Both the position numbers and the translations under genes were made by a program. Positions 8,183-16,958 of a DNA stretch of 64,000 bases are shown piece after piece. Numbering within the stretch: position 1 is the stretch's first letter; each line of letters starts with the position of its first letter. The notes beneath the pieces are model-generated. The model did not search any database. It worked only from the letters and a program-made list of their open reading frames with translations, and was not told where the DNA came from. The DNA is from Nocardioides flavus (ex Wang et al. 2016) (GTDB taxonomy: Bacteria > Actinomycetota > Actinomycetes > Propionibacteriales > Nocardioidaceae). The stretch spans positions 1 to 64,000 of the forward strand of contig NZ_BNAD01000001.1 in the NCBI RefSeq assembly GCF_014653115.1, given 5' to 3'.

Positions 8183-8707
8183 TCAGCCGCGCGGCGCCGT
8201 CACCCCGGCCCGGGCCAGGCTGTCGAGGTGCGCCCACACCTCGTCGGCCGACCCGGTGCCGTGCACGCGGAGGAGCTCGGCCAGCGCCGGGTGGTCGGCG
8301 GCGAGCAGGTCGGCCGCGCGCAGGAGGTCCTGTCCGGACGCCACGGCCCGGAGCAGCTCGGCCGTCGTGGGCTCGGCATGCGTGCGCGCGGTGGAGCCCG
8401 TCAGCGTCGTCGAGTCCTGCTCGCGGATCTCCTCGAGACGGGGCGCCACCTGGCTGTGCGCCAGGCCGGAGACCACCTCGTCGGAGAGCTCGACCAGCGC
8501 GCGGAGCCGTTGGACCGCGAGCGGGTTGCCGATGGTGGTGCGTCGGCCGCTCGCGAGCTGGGAGAGCATGGGGGCGCTGACCCCGATCGTGCGCGCCACG
8601 GCGGCCTGGCTCAGGCCGAGGGTCCCAGTGACCCGGTCGAGCACGTCACCGATCGCCGCACCGTAGAGCTCGACCTGCCGCTGACGGCTCTCGGACTGCA
8701 CCACCAT
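8183..8707 (-). CDS. XRE-type helix-turn-helix regulator
   Basis: A 174-residue protein with an HTH at about 32-60 (LSQAAVARTIGVSAPMLSQL, then SGRRTTIGNP), followed by helices that may form a dimer or ligand part without a recognisable domain. It diverges from the VWA gene with about 75 bp between, so it may control that gene and itself. An upstream in-frame ATG at 8731 would add 8 residues; neither start has a clear Shine-Dalgarno, and a leaderless start at 8731 cannot be ruled out. Confidence 0.8.
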   Translation of the reverse strand: MVVQSESRQRQVELYGAAIGDVLDRVTGTLGLSQAAVARTIGVSAPMLSQLASGRRTTIGNPLAVQRLRALVELSDEVVSGLAHSQVAPRLEEIREQDSTTLTGSTARTHAEPTTAELLRAVASGQDLLRAADLLAADHPALAELLRVHGTGSADEVWAHLDSLARAGVTAPRG

Positions 8708-8736
8708 GACCGGATCGTAACGCACGCACATGTTAT

Positions 8737-8752
8737 GTTTGCGATTGCTAAC
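8737..8752. promoter_or_regulatory. Imperfect palindrome in XRE/VWA divergent region
   Basis: GTTTGC-GATT-GCTAAC: five of six bases per arm are complementary. It lies between the divergent XRE and VWA genes, next to AT-rich sequence (ATGTTATGTTT) that could be promoter core. It is a plausible site for the XRE protein. The VWA gene has a strong AGGAGG before its ATG. Confidence 0.45.
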
Positions 8753-8782
8753 GCTGGGTAGGACCGTCGCAGGAGGTACACC

Positions 8783-10792
8783 ATGACCACGCCGATGCCG
8801 ACGTTCCACACCCGCACCACGAGGGCGCTCGCCGCCCTGGCCGCCCTGACCCTGCTCGTGCTCGCCACCACGCTCGGCGCGGTCGGCCCCGCCGCCGCGA
8901 GCGAGACCAGCACCGAGAGCGAGACCGACAGCCAGACCGAGAGCCGGACCGAGACCGACTACGCCCGCATGGTCCTCGTCCTCGATTCCTCCGGCTCCAT
9001 GGCGGAGCCGGCCGGTGGCGGGAGCACCAAGATCGAAGCCGCCCGCCAGGCGCTGGGGACCGTCGTCGACGGCCTGCCCGACGAGGCGTACGTCGGGCTC
9101 CGGGTCTACGGCGCCACGGTGTTCTCCCGCGACCAGAAGGGCGCCTGCACCGACTCCCAGCTGGTCGTCGAGCCGGGCACCGACAACCGCGAGGACCTGC
9201 GTGCGGCGCTGGAGCAGTACGAGCCGTACGGCGAGACCCCCATCGGCTTCGCGCTGCGCAAGGCGGCCCGCGACATCGGCGGCGAGTCCACCCGCTCCAT
9301 CGTCCTGGTCTCCGACGGGATCGCCACCTGCGAGCCCGACCCGTGCGTGGTCGCCGGCGAGCTCGCGCAGCAGGGGATCGACCTGCAGATCGACGTGGTG
9401 GGTCTCAGCGTCGACGCGAGGGCGCGCGCCCAGCTGCGGTGCGTGGCGGCGAAGGGCAACGGCACCTACTACGACGCCGAGGACGCTGACGACATCGTCG
9501 AGAGCCTGGAGACAGCCGCGGACCGCGCACTGCGACCCTTCGACCTCGACGGCACGCCGCTGGCGGGCGGCGACTCCGCCACCCCCACCCCGATCGGCGC
9601 CGGGCTCTGGAGCGACAGCGTCGGCACGACGTCGCAGACCTCCGAGCGGTGGTTCTCCTACACCCGCACGATGCCCGGCTCGACGGTGCGAGTGGGGCTG
9701 GCGAGCCTCGGCGGTGACCCCGAGGAGTGGGACACCGTGCGGGTCGCGACCAGCACGCCGCTCGGTGACTCCTGCGGCACCGACAGCGGCTTCAAGAACA
9801 TCAACTCCGCCGAGCTCCTCGGGGCCGAGATCGCCGTGGGCGCGCCACAGAGCGACGAGGACTGCGTGGCCTCCGACGAGTTGCTGATCACGGTGTCGAG
9901 GTCGCTGGACCACCTGGGGCGCGGGCAGGCCCCGTTCAGCCTGCAGGTGGTCGAGGAGCCGCCGGTGGACGGCGAGTCGCTGCCTGAGCCGGACGACTGG
10001 AACAACATCGACTTCGAGCCGCCCGCGGTGACCGGCGACCCCGAGCCCGTCACCGGCGGGGACTCCTTCGCCACCGCGCCGGCGCTGGTGGACGGCGCCT
10101 ATCGCGGCACCATCGTGCCGGGCGAGACGCAGGCCTTCCGCGTCGAGGTGGCGTACGGCCAGACGCTGAGCGCGCGGCTGCGCACGCCTGCGGCCTCCCC
10201 GGCGCTGCGGGAGCAGATCGGGATGCTGGGGCCGTATGCCTCCCTGCGGGTCTACAGCCCGATGCGCGGCGAGGTGGTGATGAGCGGCAGGCAGATCAGC
10301 CCCGGCGGCTTCGCCGCGAGGTCCGTCGCCGGCGTCATGGGGGTCCAGACCCCCGAGGTGCGCTACAACAACCGCGTCGGCTCGAGCACGCTGAGCAGCA
10401 GCCTGCCGGGCTACTACTACGTGGTCTTCGCCGCCGACGCGGACAGCTCAGGCGAGTCCTACGAGATGCCCTTCCGCCTCGACCTGCAGGTGCGGGGCGA
10501 GGAGGCCGGCGTGCCGGAGTACGCGGAGGGGCAGTCACTCGTCACCGGTGGCGACGCACCGCTGGGGGCGCCCGTCCCGACGACGGCGGAGCCGGACGAG
10601 GAGCCGAACGACGAGCCGTCCGCGGAGCCGACCGAGACCTCCGGCGAGTCGCGCGGGCCGACGCGGGCCGCCGGCGACACGGCGGACGAGTCGACGTCGG
10701 CCGCCACCCTGGCAGCCGCGGGCGGGTTGCTCGCGGTGGCCCTCGGGTGCGTGCTCGTGGCCGTCAGGCTCCTCCGCGGTCGCCGAGCCTGA
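8783..10792 (+). CDS. Exported VWA-domain protein with C-terminal membrane anchor
   Basis: The 669-residue product has a signal peptide (hydrophobic 14-33, cleavage near AAAS at 37-40), a short Glu/Ser/Thr spacer, and a von Willebrand A domain from about residue 62 with the MIDAS motif DSSGSM at 68-73. After it come beta-rich regions of unknown fold and an acidic, Pro-rich spacer (EPDEEPNDEPSAEPTE). A final membrane helix ends in RLLRGRRA. The topology is therefore outside, anchored at the C-terminus. VWA domains bind partners through a metal ion. The start is fixed by AGGAGG seven bases before the ATG. The product has no identified partner. Confidence 0.88.
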   Translation: MTTPMPTFHTRTTRALAALAALTLLVLATTLGAVGPAAASETSTESETDSQTESRTETDYARMVLVLDSSGSMAEPAGGGSTKIEAARQALGTVVDGLPDEAYVGLRVYGATVFSRDQKGACTDSQLVVEPGTDNREDLRAALEQYEPYGETPIGFALRKAARDIGGESTRSIVLVSDGIATCEPDPCVVAGELAQQGIDLQIDVVGLSVDARARAQLRCVAAKGNGTYYDAEDADDIVESLETAADRALRPFDLDGTPLAGGDSATPTPIGAGLWSDSVGTTSQTSERWFSYTRTMPGSTVRVGLASLGGDPEEWDTVRVATSTPLGDSCGTDSGFKNINSAELLGAEIAVGAPQSDEDCVASDELLITVSRSLDHLGRGQAPFSLQVVEEPPVDGESLPEPDDWNNIDFEPPAVTGDPEPVTGGDSFATAPALVDGAYRGTIVPGETQAFRVEVAYGQTLSARLRTPAASPALREQIGMLGPYASLRVYSPMRGEVVMSGRQISPGGFAARSVAGVMGVQTPEVRYNNRVGSSTLSSSLPGYYYVVFAADADSSGESYEMPFRLDLQVRGEEAGVPEYAEGQSLVTGGDAPLGAPVPTTAEPDEEPNDEPSAEPTETSGESRGPTRAAGDTADESTSAATLAAAGGLLAVALGCVLVAVRLLRGRRA

Positions 10793-10801
10793 GCGTTGCG
10801 C

Positions 10802-10892
10802 TCCGACACCATGCAGGCAGTTCGCCGCCGGCGGGTGCCCGGCCGAGCGTGACGCGCGGCCTGCGACGCACGAACTGCCTTCATGGTGCGGA
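10802..10892. terminator. Long inverted repeat between convergent genes
   Basis: Arms CACCATGCAGGCAGTTCG (10,807-10,824) and CGAACTGCCTTCATGGTG (10,871-10,888) pair at 17 of 18 positions, and an outer TCCG/CGGA extends the stem. The loop is 46 bases and GC-rich. It sits between the stops of the VWA gene and the kinase gene, which face each other. There is no T-run, so it may be a two-way terminator of non-classical type. Confidence 0.55.
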
Positions 10893-10898
10893 ACAGGG

Positions 10899-11891
10899 TC
10901 AGGCCAGGAGCAGCCACGCGGCGCCCGCCAGGCAGGCCGCCGCCACGACCAGCAGCAGCACGGCCAGCCGACGCCGATCGGGGACGGGGGTGTCCCCGCC
11001 GGCCTCCGTCCGGTCCTCCGCCGTCGGTCGCGGGCGCACGCGGGTGGGCGCGGACACCACGCCCTCGAGCTGGTCGAGCACGACGACCGGCTCCTCCGGG
11101 GCGGGTGTGCCGGACAGGTCGAGCGCGACGAGCCGTTCGCGGAGCGCGGCTGCGCTGGGCGGACGCGCGGTGGACTCCGTTCGGACCGCCTCGAGCAGCA
11201 GTGAGGCCAGCGGCTCGAGGCTGGGCTGGGCGGCCAAGACGGCGGGCACGGCGTCCCGGGTGCGAGGCGGACGGACGCCGGTCAGCATCTCCAGGCCGAC
11301 CATCCCCGCGGCGTACACGTCCTGCGTGACGGCAGGGTCGGCCCCGCTCGCCTGCTCGGGCGCCATGTAGCCCGGCGAGCCGATGACCTGGCTGGCGTGG
11401 GTCAGCCGCGGGTCGTCGAGCCGCGCCGAGATCCCGAAGTCGGTGAGCAGCAGGTGCGGGCGCGCGGTTCCGGTCGCGTGCAGCAGCAGGTTGGCCGGCT
11501 TCACGTCGCGGTGCACCACGCCGGTGGCGTGCACGGCCTCGAGAGCGGTGAGCAGCTGCAGCAGCAGCTCGCGGGTCCAGCTGGCCGGGAGCGCCCCGTG
11601 GTCCCCGATGAGGGTCGCGACCGACCCTCCCCGGACCAGCGGCATCGTGAAGAGCACGCGGTCGTCCTCACCCGCCCACGACAGCGGGGTGACGACGTGG
11701 TCGTGGGAGATGCGGGTGGCCTGCTCGCGCATGAACCGCACCAGGGAGGCGGAGTCGGACTGGCGCAGCACCTTGCCGGCGTACACCTGGTCGTCGCGGC
11801 GGTCGCGCACGACCCACACCGACCCCATGCCGCCGTCGGCGATCGGCTCGAGGAGCTCGAAGCGCCCGGCGAAGACCTCCCCCACGCCCAT
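10899..11891 (-). CDS. Serine/threonine protein kinase (PknB-like), membrane anchored
   Basis: A 330-residue Hanks-type kinase. The glycine loop ADGGMGSVW (18-26), catalytic Lys40, HRDVKPAN (127-134, Asp129), DFG (151-153) and APE (177-179) are all present, so it should be active. After a proline-rich linker, one membrane helix lies at about 308-329 with almost nothing outside, so there is no extracellular sensor domain. It begins 4 bases after the stop of the reductase gene and is probably co-transcribed with it. The kinase domain is on the short side. Confidence 0.93.
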   Translation of the reverse strand: MGVGEVFAGRFELLEPIADGGMGSVWVVRDRRDDQVYAGKVLRQSDSASLVRFMREQATRISHDHVVTPLSWAGEDDRVLFTMPLVRGGSVATLIGDHGALPASWTRELLLQLLTALEAVHATGVVHRDVKPANLLLHATGTARPHLLLTDFGISARLDDPRLTHASQVIGSPGYMAPEQASGADPAVTQDVYAAGMVGLEMLTGVRPPRTRDAVPAVLAAQPSLEPLASLLLEAVRTESTARPPSAAALRERLVALDLSGTPAPEEPVVVLDQLEGVVSAPTRVRPRPTAEDRTEAGGDTPVPDRRRLAVLLLVVAAACLAGAAWLLLA

Positions 11892-11895
11892 CCCC

Positions 11896-13068
11896 TCAGA
11901 GGGTCTCGAAGCGGATCCCCGCCGCCTGCAGCCGCGCCAGCAGCGCGTCGCCCATCGCCTGGACGGGCGTGACCTGCCCGGCGGCCTCAGGGTTGTCGTC
12001 CAGCGCCAGGCACAGCGCGGCCTCGGAGAGCATCTTCGCGGTCTCGGTGTAGCCCGGGTCGCCTCCGCTGACGCGGGTGTGGACGGTGCGGCCGCCGGCC
12101 TCGCCGACGAAGTCGACGGTGAACCACGACTTCTCGCGCTTGGCCGCGTCGGGGCCGGAGCCCTGCGGCACCTTGGAGAGCAGGAGGTCGCGCAGCGGCT
12201 TGACCTGCGACGCGACGGTCAGGGCGCCCACCCCGACGGCACCACCCGCGGCGTAGCGCAAGGTCTTGGTCCCGGCCCAGTGGGAGTAGCGGAACTTCGG
12301 TCCGTACGCCTCGAGCGCGGCGCCGCTGCGGGCGACGACGATCGCGTCGATGGTCGGCAGCGGGAGCAGCCAGTAGCCGAGGACGGGATCGCGGTGCGGC
12401 TTGCCGCCGACAGAGCGGGACGAGCGCCCCTCGGGCCGGGTCTCGGCGCGGCGGCGGGCGGCGTACGTCTTCCGCATCTCGCGGGCCCGGGAGAACTGGT
12501 TGAGAGCGGAGTGGAAGGTGCCACCGGAGAAGGTGCCGCCGGAGCGGACGACGCCGCGCAGGGTGATCGGCTGGTCGGACGGCAGCTGCCGGACGGTGAA
12601 GTACGCGCCGAGGTCGTGCGGGATCGAGTCGAAGCCGCACGCGTGGACGAGCCGGGCGCCGGTGCGCAGCGCTGTCTGGTGGTGCTCGAGGAACATCCGG
12701 TCGACGAACTCCGGCTCGCCGGTGAGGTCGACGTAGTCGGTGCCGGCCTCGGCGCACGCGCCGACGAGTGGCCCGCCGTGCTCGAGGTAGGGCCCGATGG
12801 TGGTGGCGACCACCCGGGTGCGGCGCGCGACGTCGGCGAGGGCGGCGGCGTCGGCGGAGTCGGCGACGAGCACCTCGACGTCGCTCGCCCCCTCATCGGC
12901 CAGGCGGCGGCGCACGGCCTCGAGCTTGTCGGCGTTGCGGCCGGCGATCGCCCAGCGCAGCCCGGTCGGGGCATGCGCGGCGAGGTAGTCGGCGGTGAGG
13001 CCGCCGGTGAACCCGGTGGCGCCGAAGAGGACGAGGTCGAGGTCACGGCCGGGGCGGGGGTCGGTCAC
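11896..13068 (-). CDS. Saccharopine dehydrogenase-like NAD(P)-binding reductase (trans-acting enoyl reductase family)
   Basis: The 390-residue protein opens with a Rossmann motif (DLVLFGATGFTGGLTADYLA) and continues with RWAIAGRNADKLE, VVATTIGPYLEHG and VDLTGEPEFVDRM, the pattern of the saccharopine dehydrogenase NADP-binding family and of the mycobacterial trans-acting enoyl reductase group. In mycobacteria one member reduces intermediates of phthiocerol lipids; here no polyketide synthase is near, so the substrate is unknown. The start is GTG 13068 (VTDPRPGRDL). An earlier in-frame ATG would add 28 unlikely basic residues. Confidence 0.85.
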   Translation of the reverse strand: MTDPRPGRDLDLVLFGATGFTGGLTADYLAAHAPTGLRWAIAGRNADKLEAVRRRLADEGASDVEVLVADSADAAALADVARRTRVVATTIGPYLEHGGPLVGACAEAGTDYVDLTGEPEFVDRMFLEHHQTALRTGARLVHACGFDSIPHDLGAYFTVRQLPSDQPITLRGVVRSGGTFSGGTFHSALNQFSRAREMRKTYAARRRAETRPEGRSSRSVGGKPHRDPVLGYWLLPLPTIDAIVVARSGAALEAYGPKFRYSHWAGTKTLRYAAGGAVGVGALTVASQVKPLRDLLLSKVPQGSGPDAAKREKSWFTVDFVGEAGGRTVHTRVSGGDPGYTETAKMLSEAALCLALDDNPEAAGQVTPVQAMGDALLARLQAAGIRFETL

Positions 13069-13120
13069 CGCGCCATCGTGCCACGCGGAACCACGGCACC
13101 GGCCGCCCCGTCCCACCGCC

Positions 13121-14989
13121 ATGCGAGCACGCCGGACCCTCACGATCGTCACCAGCCTCGCCGCCGCCGTGGGCGTCGGCTACGTGCTCGGCAGCGAGCC
13201 GGGCCGACCGGGGGCGACCGCCTCGCCGCCGATCGCGCTCGCCAACGCCGACCTCGGCGCCGCGGGCAGCTGCGAGGACCTGCTCGCCTCGTACGTCGAC
13301 CGCGCGCTGGACCTCGTCGGGCCGTACGGCTGGGGCGGCGGTGGGTGGGTCGAGCTCGGCCTCGGCTCGGAGGGCGGCTCGGACGCCGGCGCGGGCGACG
13401 CCATGGCGGCGGAGAGCGCCCAGCCGGGCGTGCGCACGTCCCGGTCGACGAGCAACGAGTCGGGCACCAACGTCCAGGAGGTCGGCGTCGACGAGTCCGA
13501 CGTCGTCAAGGTCGCCGGCAGCCTGCTCGTGCGACTGCGCGACGGCGAGCTGCTGGCCTACGACGTCGCCGGCGACGAGCCCCGCCTGCTGTCGTCCACC
13601 CCGCTCGACGACGCGCGCGGCAGCTCGGCCTGGGTCGGCGACCCGGGTGGCGAGCTGGTCCTGGTCGACGGCCGGGCGGTGGTCGTAGGGACCGCGCAGG
13701 ACGGGACGTCGACCACGATCACCACGGTCGACCTCTCCGACCCGACCGCACCGTCGGTGGTCGATGCGACGACGATCGGCGCGCGGGCCTCGGCCGTGAG
13801 GCTGCACGACGACGTGGTGCGCGTGGTGCTCCACAACGGCCTGCCCGAGCTCGACTTCTCCTTCCCCGACGGGGCCTTCGGCCAGCTCCGCGCCGGTCTG
13901 CGCAACCGGTCGCTCGTGCGCGACACCACGCTCGCCGACTGGCTTCCGACGGTTGAAGGCGAGCCGCTGGTCGACTGCGCCGACGTGGCGGTCCCGAGCG
14001 ACGAGGAGATCGCCCTCGGCACGACGACCGTGCTCGCCCTCGACCCGGCGGACCCGACCGCCCGGACCACGACCGCGGTGGCGACCGACTCGGACGTCTC
14101 CTACTTCTCGACCGACCGGTTCTACCTCGCCGCAGCCGGCCCGCGGTGGGGCTGGGGCGAGTGCATGGACTGCCGCGGCGGGCCGACGACGTCGAGCGGC
14201 ACGACGCCGCTGTTCGCCTGGGCGCTGGACGGGGCGAGCGCCACGTACGTCGCGTCGGGCGAGGTCGCCGGCACGATCGCCGACCGGTGGTCGATGGACG
14301 CCGTCGGCGGGTCGCTGCGGATCGCGGTCGGGCCGAGCAGCGAGACCGGCGACTTCAACTCCGTGGTGACGCTGCGCGAGGACGGGTCCGAGCTGGTCGA
14401 GGACGGCCGGGTCGACGGCCTCGGCGTCGGCGAGGAGATCAAGTCGGTGCGCTGGTTCGACGACCTCGCGATCGTGGTGACCTTCCGCCAGGTCGACCCG
14501 CTGTACGCCGTCGACCTGTCGGAGCCGTCGGCCCCGGTGCTGCTCGGGGAGCTGAAGATCCCCGGCTTCTCGGAGTACCTCCACCCCCTCGGGGAGCAGC
14601 GGCTCATCGGGATGGGCCAGGACGCCTCGCCCGACGGCGTCGTCCGCGGCGCCCAGGCCGCGCTCTTCGACGTCAGCGACCTGACCGACCCGCGCCAGCT
14701 CGACGTCGTGCGCTACGCCCCCGGGACGCATTCGGGCGCCGCCGCCGACCCGCGCCAGTTCACCTGGCTGCCCGAGCAGCGGGTGGCCCTGACGGTCGTC
14801 ACCCGCGGCTGGACCGGCACCACCGGATGGGTCTCGGTCCTCTCGCTGGACGACGGCTCGATGCGCAACCGGATGGTCGAGGTCGAGCACGGCAGCGCCG
14901 TCGCGGACGTACGGCTCGTGCCGCTCGCCTCGGGCGAGGTGGTGCTCGTGACGGGCGACGACGTCTCCTTCTTCTCCATCGCTGGTTGA
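13121..14989 (+). CDS. Secreted beta-propeller domain protein
   Basis: A 622-residue protein with an N-terminal hydrophobic segment (about 6-24), then the beta-propeller family hallmark VQEVGVDESDVVKVAGSLLV near 116-135 and repeated blade-like stretches (YAVDLSEPSAPVLLGELKIPG and EYLHPLGEQRLIGMG). The family is found outside the cell in archaea and bacteria and is without proven function. A CMDCRGG pair could form a disulfide. The ATG at 13121 starts just before the signal segment. The stop codon lies inside a REP-like repeat. Confidence 0.88.
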   Translation: MRARRTLTIVTSLAAAVGVGYVLGSEPGRPGATASPPIALANADLGAAGSCEDLLASYVDRALDLVGPYGWGGGGWVELGLGSEGGSDAGAGDAMAAESAQPGVRTSRSTSNESGTNVQEVGVDESDVVKVAGSLLVRLRDGELLAYDVAGDEPRLLSSTPLDDARGSSAWVGDPGGELVLVDGRAVVVGTAQDGTSTTITTVDLSDPTAPSVVDATTIGARASAVRLHDDVVRVVLHNGLPELDFSFPDGAFGQLRAGLRNRSLVRDTTLADWLPTVEGEPLVDCADVAVPSDEEIALGTTTVLALDPADPTARTTTAVATDSDVSYFSTDRFYLAAAGPRWGWGECMDCRGGPTTSSGTTPLFAWALDGASATYVASGEVAGTIADRWSMDAVGGSLRIAVGPSSETGDFNSVVTLREDGSELVEDGRVDGLGVGEEIKSVRWFDDLAIVVTFRQVDPLYAVDLSEPSAPVLLGELKIPGFSEYLHPLGEQRLIGMGQDASPDGVVRGAQAALFDVSDLTDPRQLDVVRYAPGTHSGAAADPRQFTWLPEQRVALTVVTRGWTGTTGWVSVLSLDDGSMRNRMVEVEHGSAVADVRLVPLASGEVVLVTGDDVSFFSIAG

Positions 14990-15086
14990 GGAGGGACGAA
15001 GTCCCGTCACGAAACCCGGTCAGGGAGGTGGGTTTCGACGCGCCTGTCGCGACTTCGCAAGCTCACTCGCGGGCTTGCTCAACCTC
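14984..15086. repeat. REP-like element overlapping the stop of the beta-propeller gene
   Basis: It begins GGTTGAGGAGGGACGAAG, includes CACGAAACCC at about 15,008-15,017, and after a short gap continues with GGGTTTCGACG (15,030) to GCTTGCTCAACC (15,073-15,084). The outer words GGTTGAGG and CTCAACC and the inner CGAAACCC and GGGTTTCG are complementary, so the element folds back on itself. The TGA in GGTTGAGG is the stop codon of the gene before it. I recall this word pattern as a dispersed repeat of Nocardioides-like genomes. Confidence 0.7.
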
Positions 15087-15134
15087 CCGCCACACGCCCT
15101 CCACGACTGCGTCGTGGCGGGCTAGTGTCGTGAC

Positions 15135-15401
15135 ATGTGCCGCAACATCCGCCCGCTGAACAACTTCGAGCCGCCCGCCACGCGCGACGAGGTCACGGCG
15201 GCCGCCCTGCAGTACGTCCGCAAGGTGGCCGGCACGACGAAGCCCTCGCAGGCCAACGAGGAGGTGTTCTGGGCCGCGGTGAAGGAGATCGCGCACGTCA
15301 CCGAGCACCTGCTCGACGACCTGGTGACCTCCGCGCCGCCGAAGAACCGTGAGGTCGAGGCGGCCAAGGCCCGGGCCCGCGCGCAGGCACGGTACGCGTG
15401 A
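15135..15401 (+). CDS. DUF2277 family protein
   Basis: An 88-residue protein beginning MCRNIRPLNNFEPPATRDEV, the conserved start of DUF2277, with QYVRKVAGTTKPSQANEEVF in the middle and a basic end. The family is small and widespread in actinobacteria, without a known role. It overlaps the sirtuin gene by a GTGA junction, so the two are probably translated together. Confidence 0.93.
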   Translation: MCRNIRPLNNFEPPATRDEVTAAALQYVRKVAGTTKPSQANEEVFWAAVKEIAHVTEHLLDDLVTSAPPKNREVEAAKARARAQARYA

Positions 15402-16219
15402 CGCTCGCCGCGCAGCGCCCGGTCGACGAGGCGCTCGAGCTGCTCGCCACCCGGCCGCTTGTCGTGCTGACCGGTGCCGGCCTGTCGACCGACTCCGGCA
15501 TCCCCGACTACCGCGGGCCGGGCTCCCGGGCGCGGGCGCCGATGACCTACCAGGAGTTCGTCGCGACGCCGCAGACGCAGCAGCGCTACTGGGCGCGCAG
15601 TCACCTCGGGTGGCAGCGGATGGGTCGCGCCCTCCCCAACCCCGGCCACCACGCGCTCGCGGCGCTCGACCCCTCGCTCCTCATCACGCAGAACGTCGAC
15701 GGCCTGCACGAGGCGGCGGGGTCGCGGCGGCTCGTCGCCCTCCACGGCCGCGTCGCCGACGTCGTGTGCCTGTCCTGCCGGACGACCAGCTCGCGCGCGG
15801 CCCTGGCGGCCGAGCTCGACGCCCTCAACCCCGGCTGGGTCGAGCGGCACACCGGCGCGGAGGCGCGGCCCGACGGCGACGTCGACCTCGACGACACCGC
15901 CGACTTCGTCGTGCCGCGGTGCCCCTGCGGCGGGGTGCTGAAGCCCGACGTCGTGTTCTTCGGCGAGAACGTCCCGGCCGACCGTGTCGCGCGCTGCTAC
16001 GCCGCGGTCGAGGCGCTGGGCACCGACGGCGCGCTGCTCGTCGCCGGCTCATCGCTCACGGTGATGAGCGGCCTGCGGTTCGTGAAGCGGGCGGCCTCCG
16101 GCGGCACCCCGGTCGTCGTCGTGAACCGCGGGCTGACCCGCGGGGACGCGCTCGCGGCGTACAAGCTCGACGTGGGGTGCAGCGAGTTCCTGACCGAGCT
16201 CGTGGCCCGCACCGCCTAA
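15398..16219 (+). CDS. Sir2 family NAD-dependent protein deacylase
   Basis: A 273-residue sirtuin, close to class II (SIRT4-like). The NAD loop GAGLSTDSGIPDYRG is at 26-40, TQNVDGLH at 97-104, the catalytic His116 in LHGR, zinc cysteines at C124, C127, C175 and C177, and FGEN at 188-191. It removes acyl groups from lysines with NAD, giving nicotinamide and O-acyl-ADP-ribose. GTG start 15398 overlaps the DUF2277 stop. Its stop TAA shares three bases with the stop of the converging IdeR gene (CTAA at 16,216-16,219). Confidence 0.94.
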   Translation: MTLAAQRPVDEALELLATRPLVVLTGAGLSTDSGIPDYRGPGSRARAPMTYQEFVATPQTQQRYWARSHLGWQRMGRALPNPGHHALAALDPSLLITQNVDGLHEAAGSRRLVALHGRVADVVCLSCRTTSSRAALAAELDALNPGWVERHTGAEARPDGDVDLDDTADFVVPRCPCGGVLKPDVVFFGENVPADRVARCYAAVEALGTDGALLVAGSSLTVMSGLRFVKRAASGGTPVVVVNRGLTRGDALAAYKLDVGCSEFLTELVARTA

Positions 16220-16905
16220 CGGCGCACGAAGATGTGCTCGGCCGCCTCGGCCACCAGCTCGGCGGTCTCGCCGCCGGAGCCGATGAGGATGCCCTCGTCG
16301 GTGCGCGCGATGGTCACGGTCTTGCCCGGCAGCGCCCCGACGCGGCGGAGCAGGCCCATCAGCTCCTCGTCCTTCTGCATCTCCTCGGAGATCCGCTTGA
16401 CGTGGACGCGCTGGTCCTCCGCGGCAGCGGCCTCCGACAGCGGCTCGACGTTGTCCATGAAGTCCTCGCCGGCCTGGTCGCCGAGCTCGTCGAGACCGGG
16501 GATCGGGTTGCCGTAGGGCGACTCCGTCGGGTGGTCGAGCAGCTCGAGGAGCCGCCGCTCCACGGTCTCCGACATCACGTGCTCCCAGCGGCACGCCTCG
16601 GCGTGCACGAGCTCCCAGTCGAGACCGATGACGTCGGTGAGCAGCCGCTCGGCGAGCCGGTGCTTGCGCATCACGCGGGTGGCGAGTCGCTGCCCCTCCT
16701 CGGTGAGCTCGAGGTGGCGGTCGCCCTGGACGGTGAGCAGCCCGTCGCGCTCCATGCGGGCCACGGTCTGCGAGACGGTCGGCCCGGACTGGTGCAGCCG
16801 CTCCGCGATCCGCGCCCGCAGCGGGACGATGCCCTCCTCCACGAGCTCGTAGATCGTGCGGAGGTACATCTCGGTGGTGTCGATCAGGTCGCTCACGGGG
16901 GTCAT
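16216..16905 (-). CDS. ideR: Iron-dependent repressor, DtxR/IdeR family
   Basis: A 229-residue DtxR-type regulator with N-terminal HTH (ARIAERLHQSGPTVSQTVAR), a dimerisation and metal domain, and a C-terminal SH3-like domain. With DtxR numbering shifted by three, the metal ligands are kept: Met13, Cys105, Glu108, His109 and ancillary His82, Glu86, His101. It should repress iron uptake genes when Fe(II) is bound. The ATG at 16905 has GGGA before it; GTG 16896 (VSDLIDTTEMYL) would match the usual family length exactly and is an equal alternative. It is divergent from the hotdog gene. Confidence 0.92.
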   Translation of the reverse strand: MTPVSDLIDTTEMYLRTIYELVEEGIVPLRARIAERLHQSGPTVSQTVARMERDGLLTVQGDRHLELTEEGQRLATRVMRKHRLAERLLTDVIGLDWELVHAEACRWEHVMSETVERRLLELLDHPTESPYGNPIPGLDELGDQAGEDFMDNVEPLSEAAAAEDQRVHVKRISEEMQKDEELMGLLRRVGALPGKTVTIARTDEGILIGSGGETAELVAEAAEHIFVRR

Positions 16906-16958
16906 TGTGTCCCATCGGCCAACCGCCGCCGGCAGGCGCGTCATGGCACAGTGGGCCG

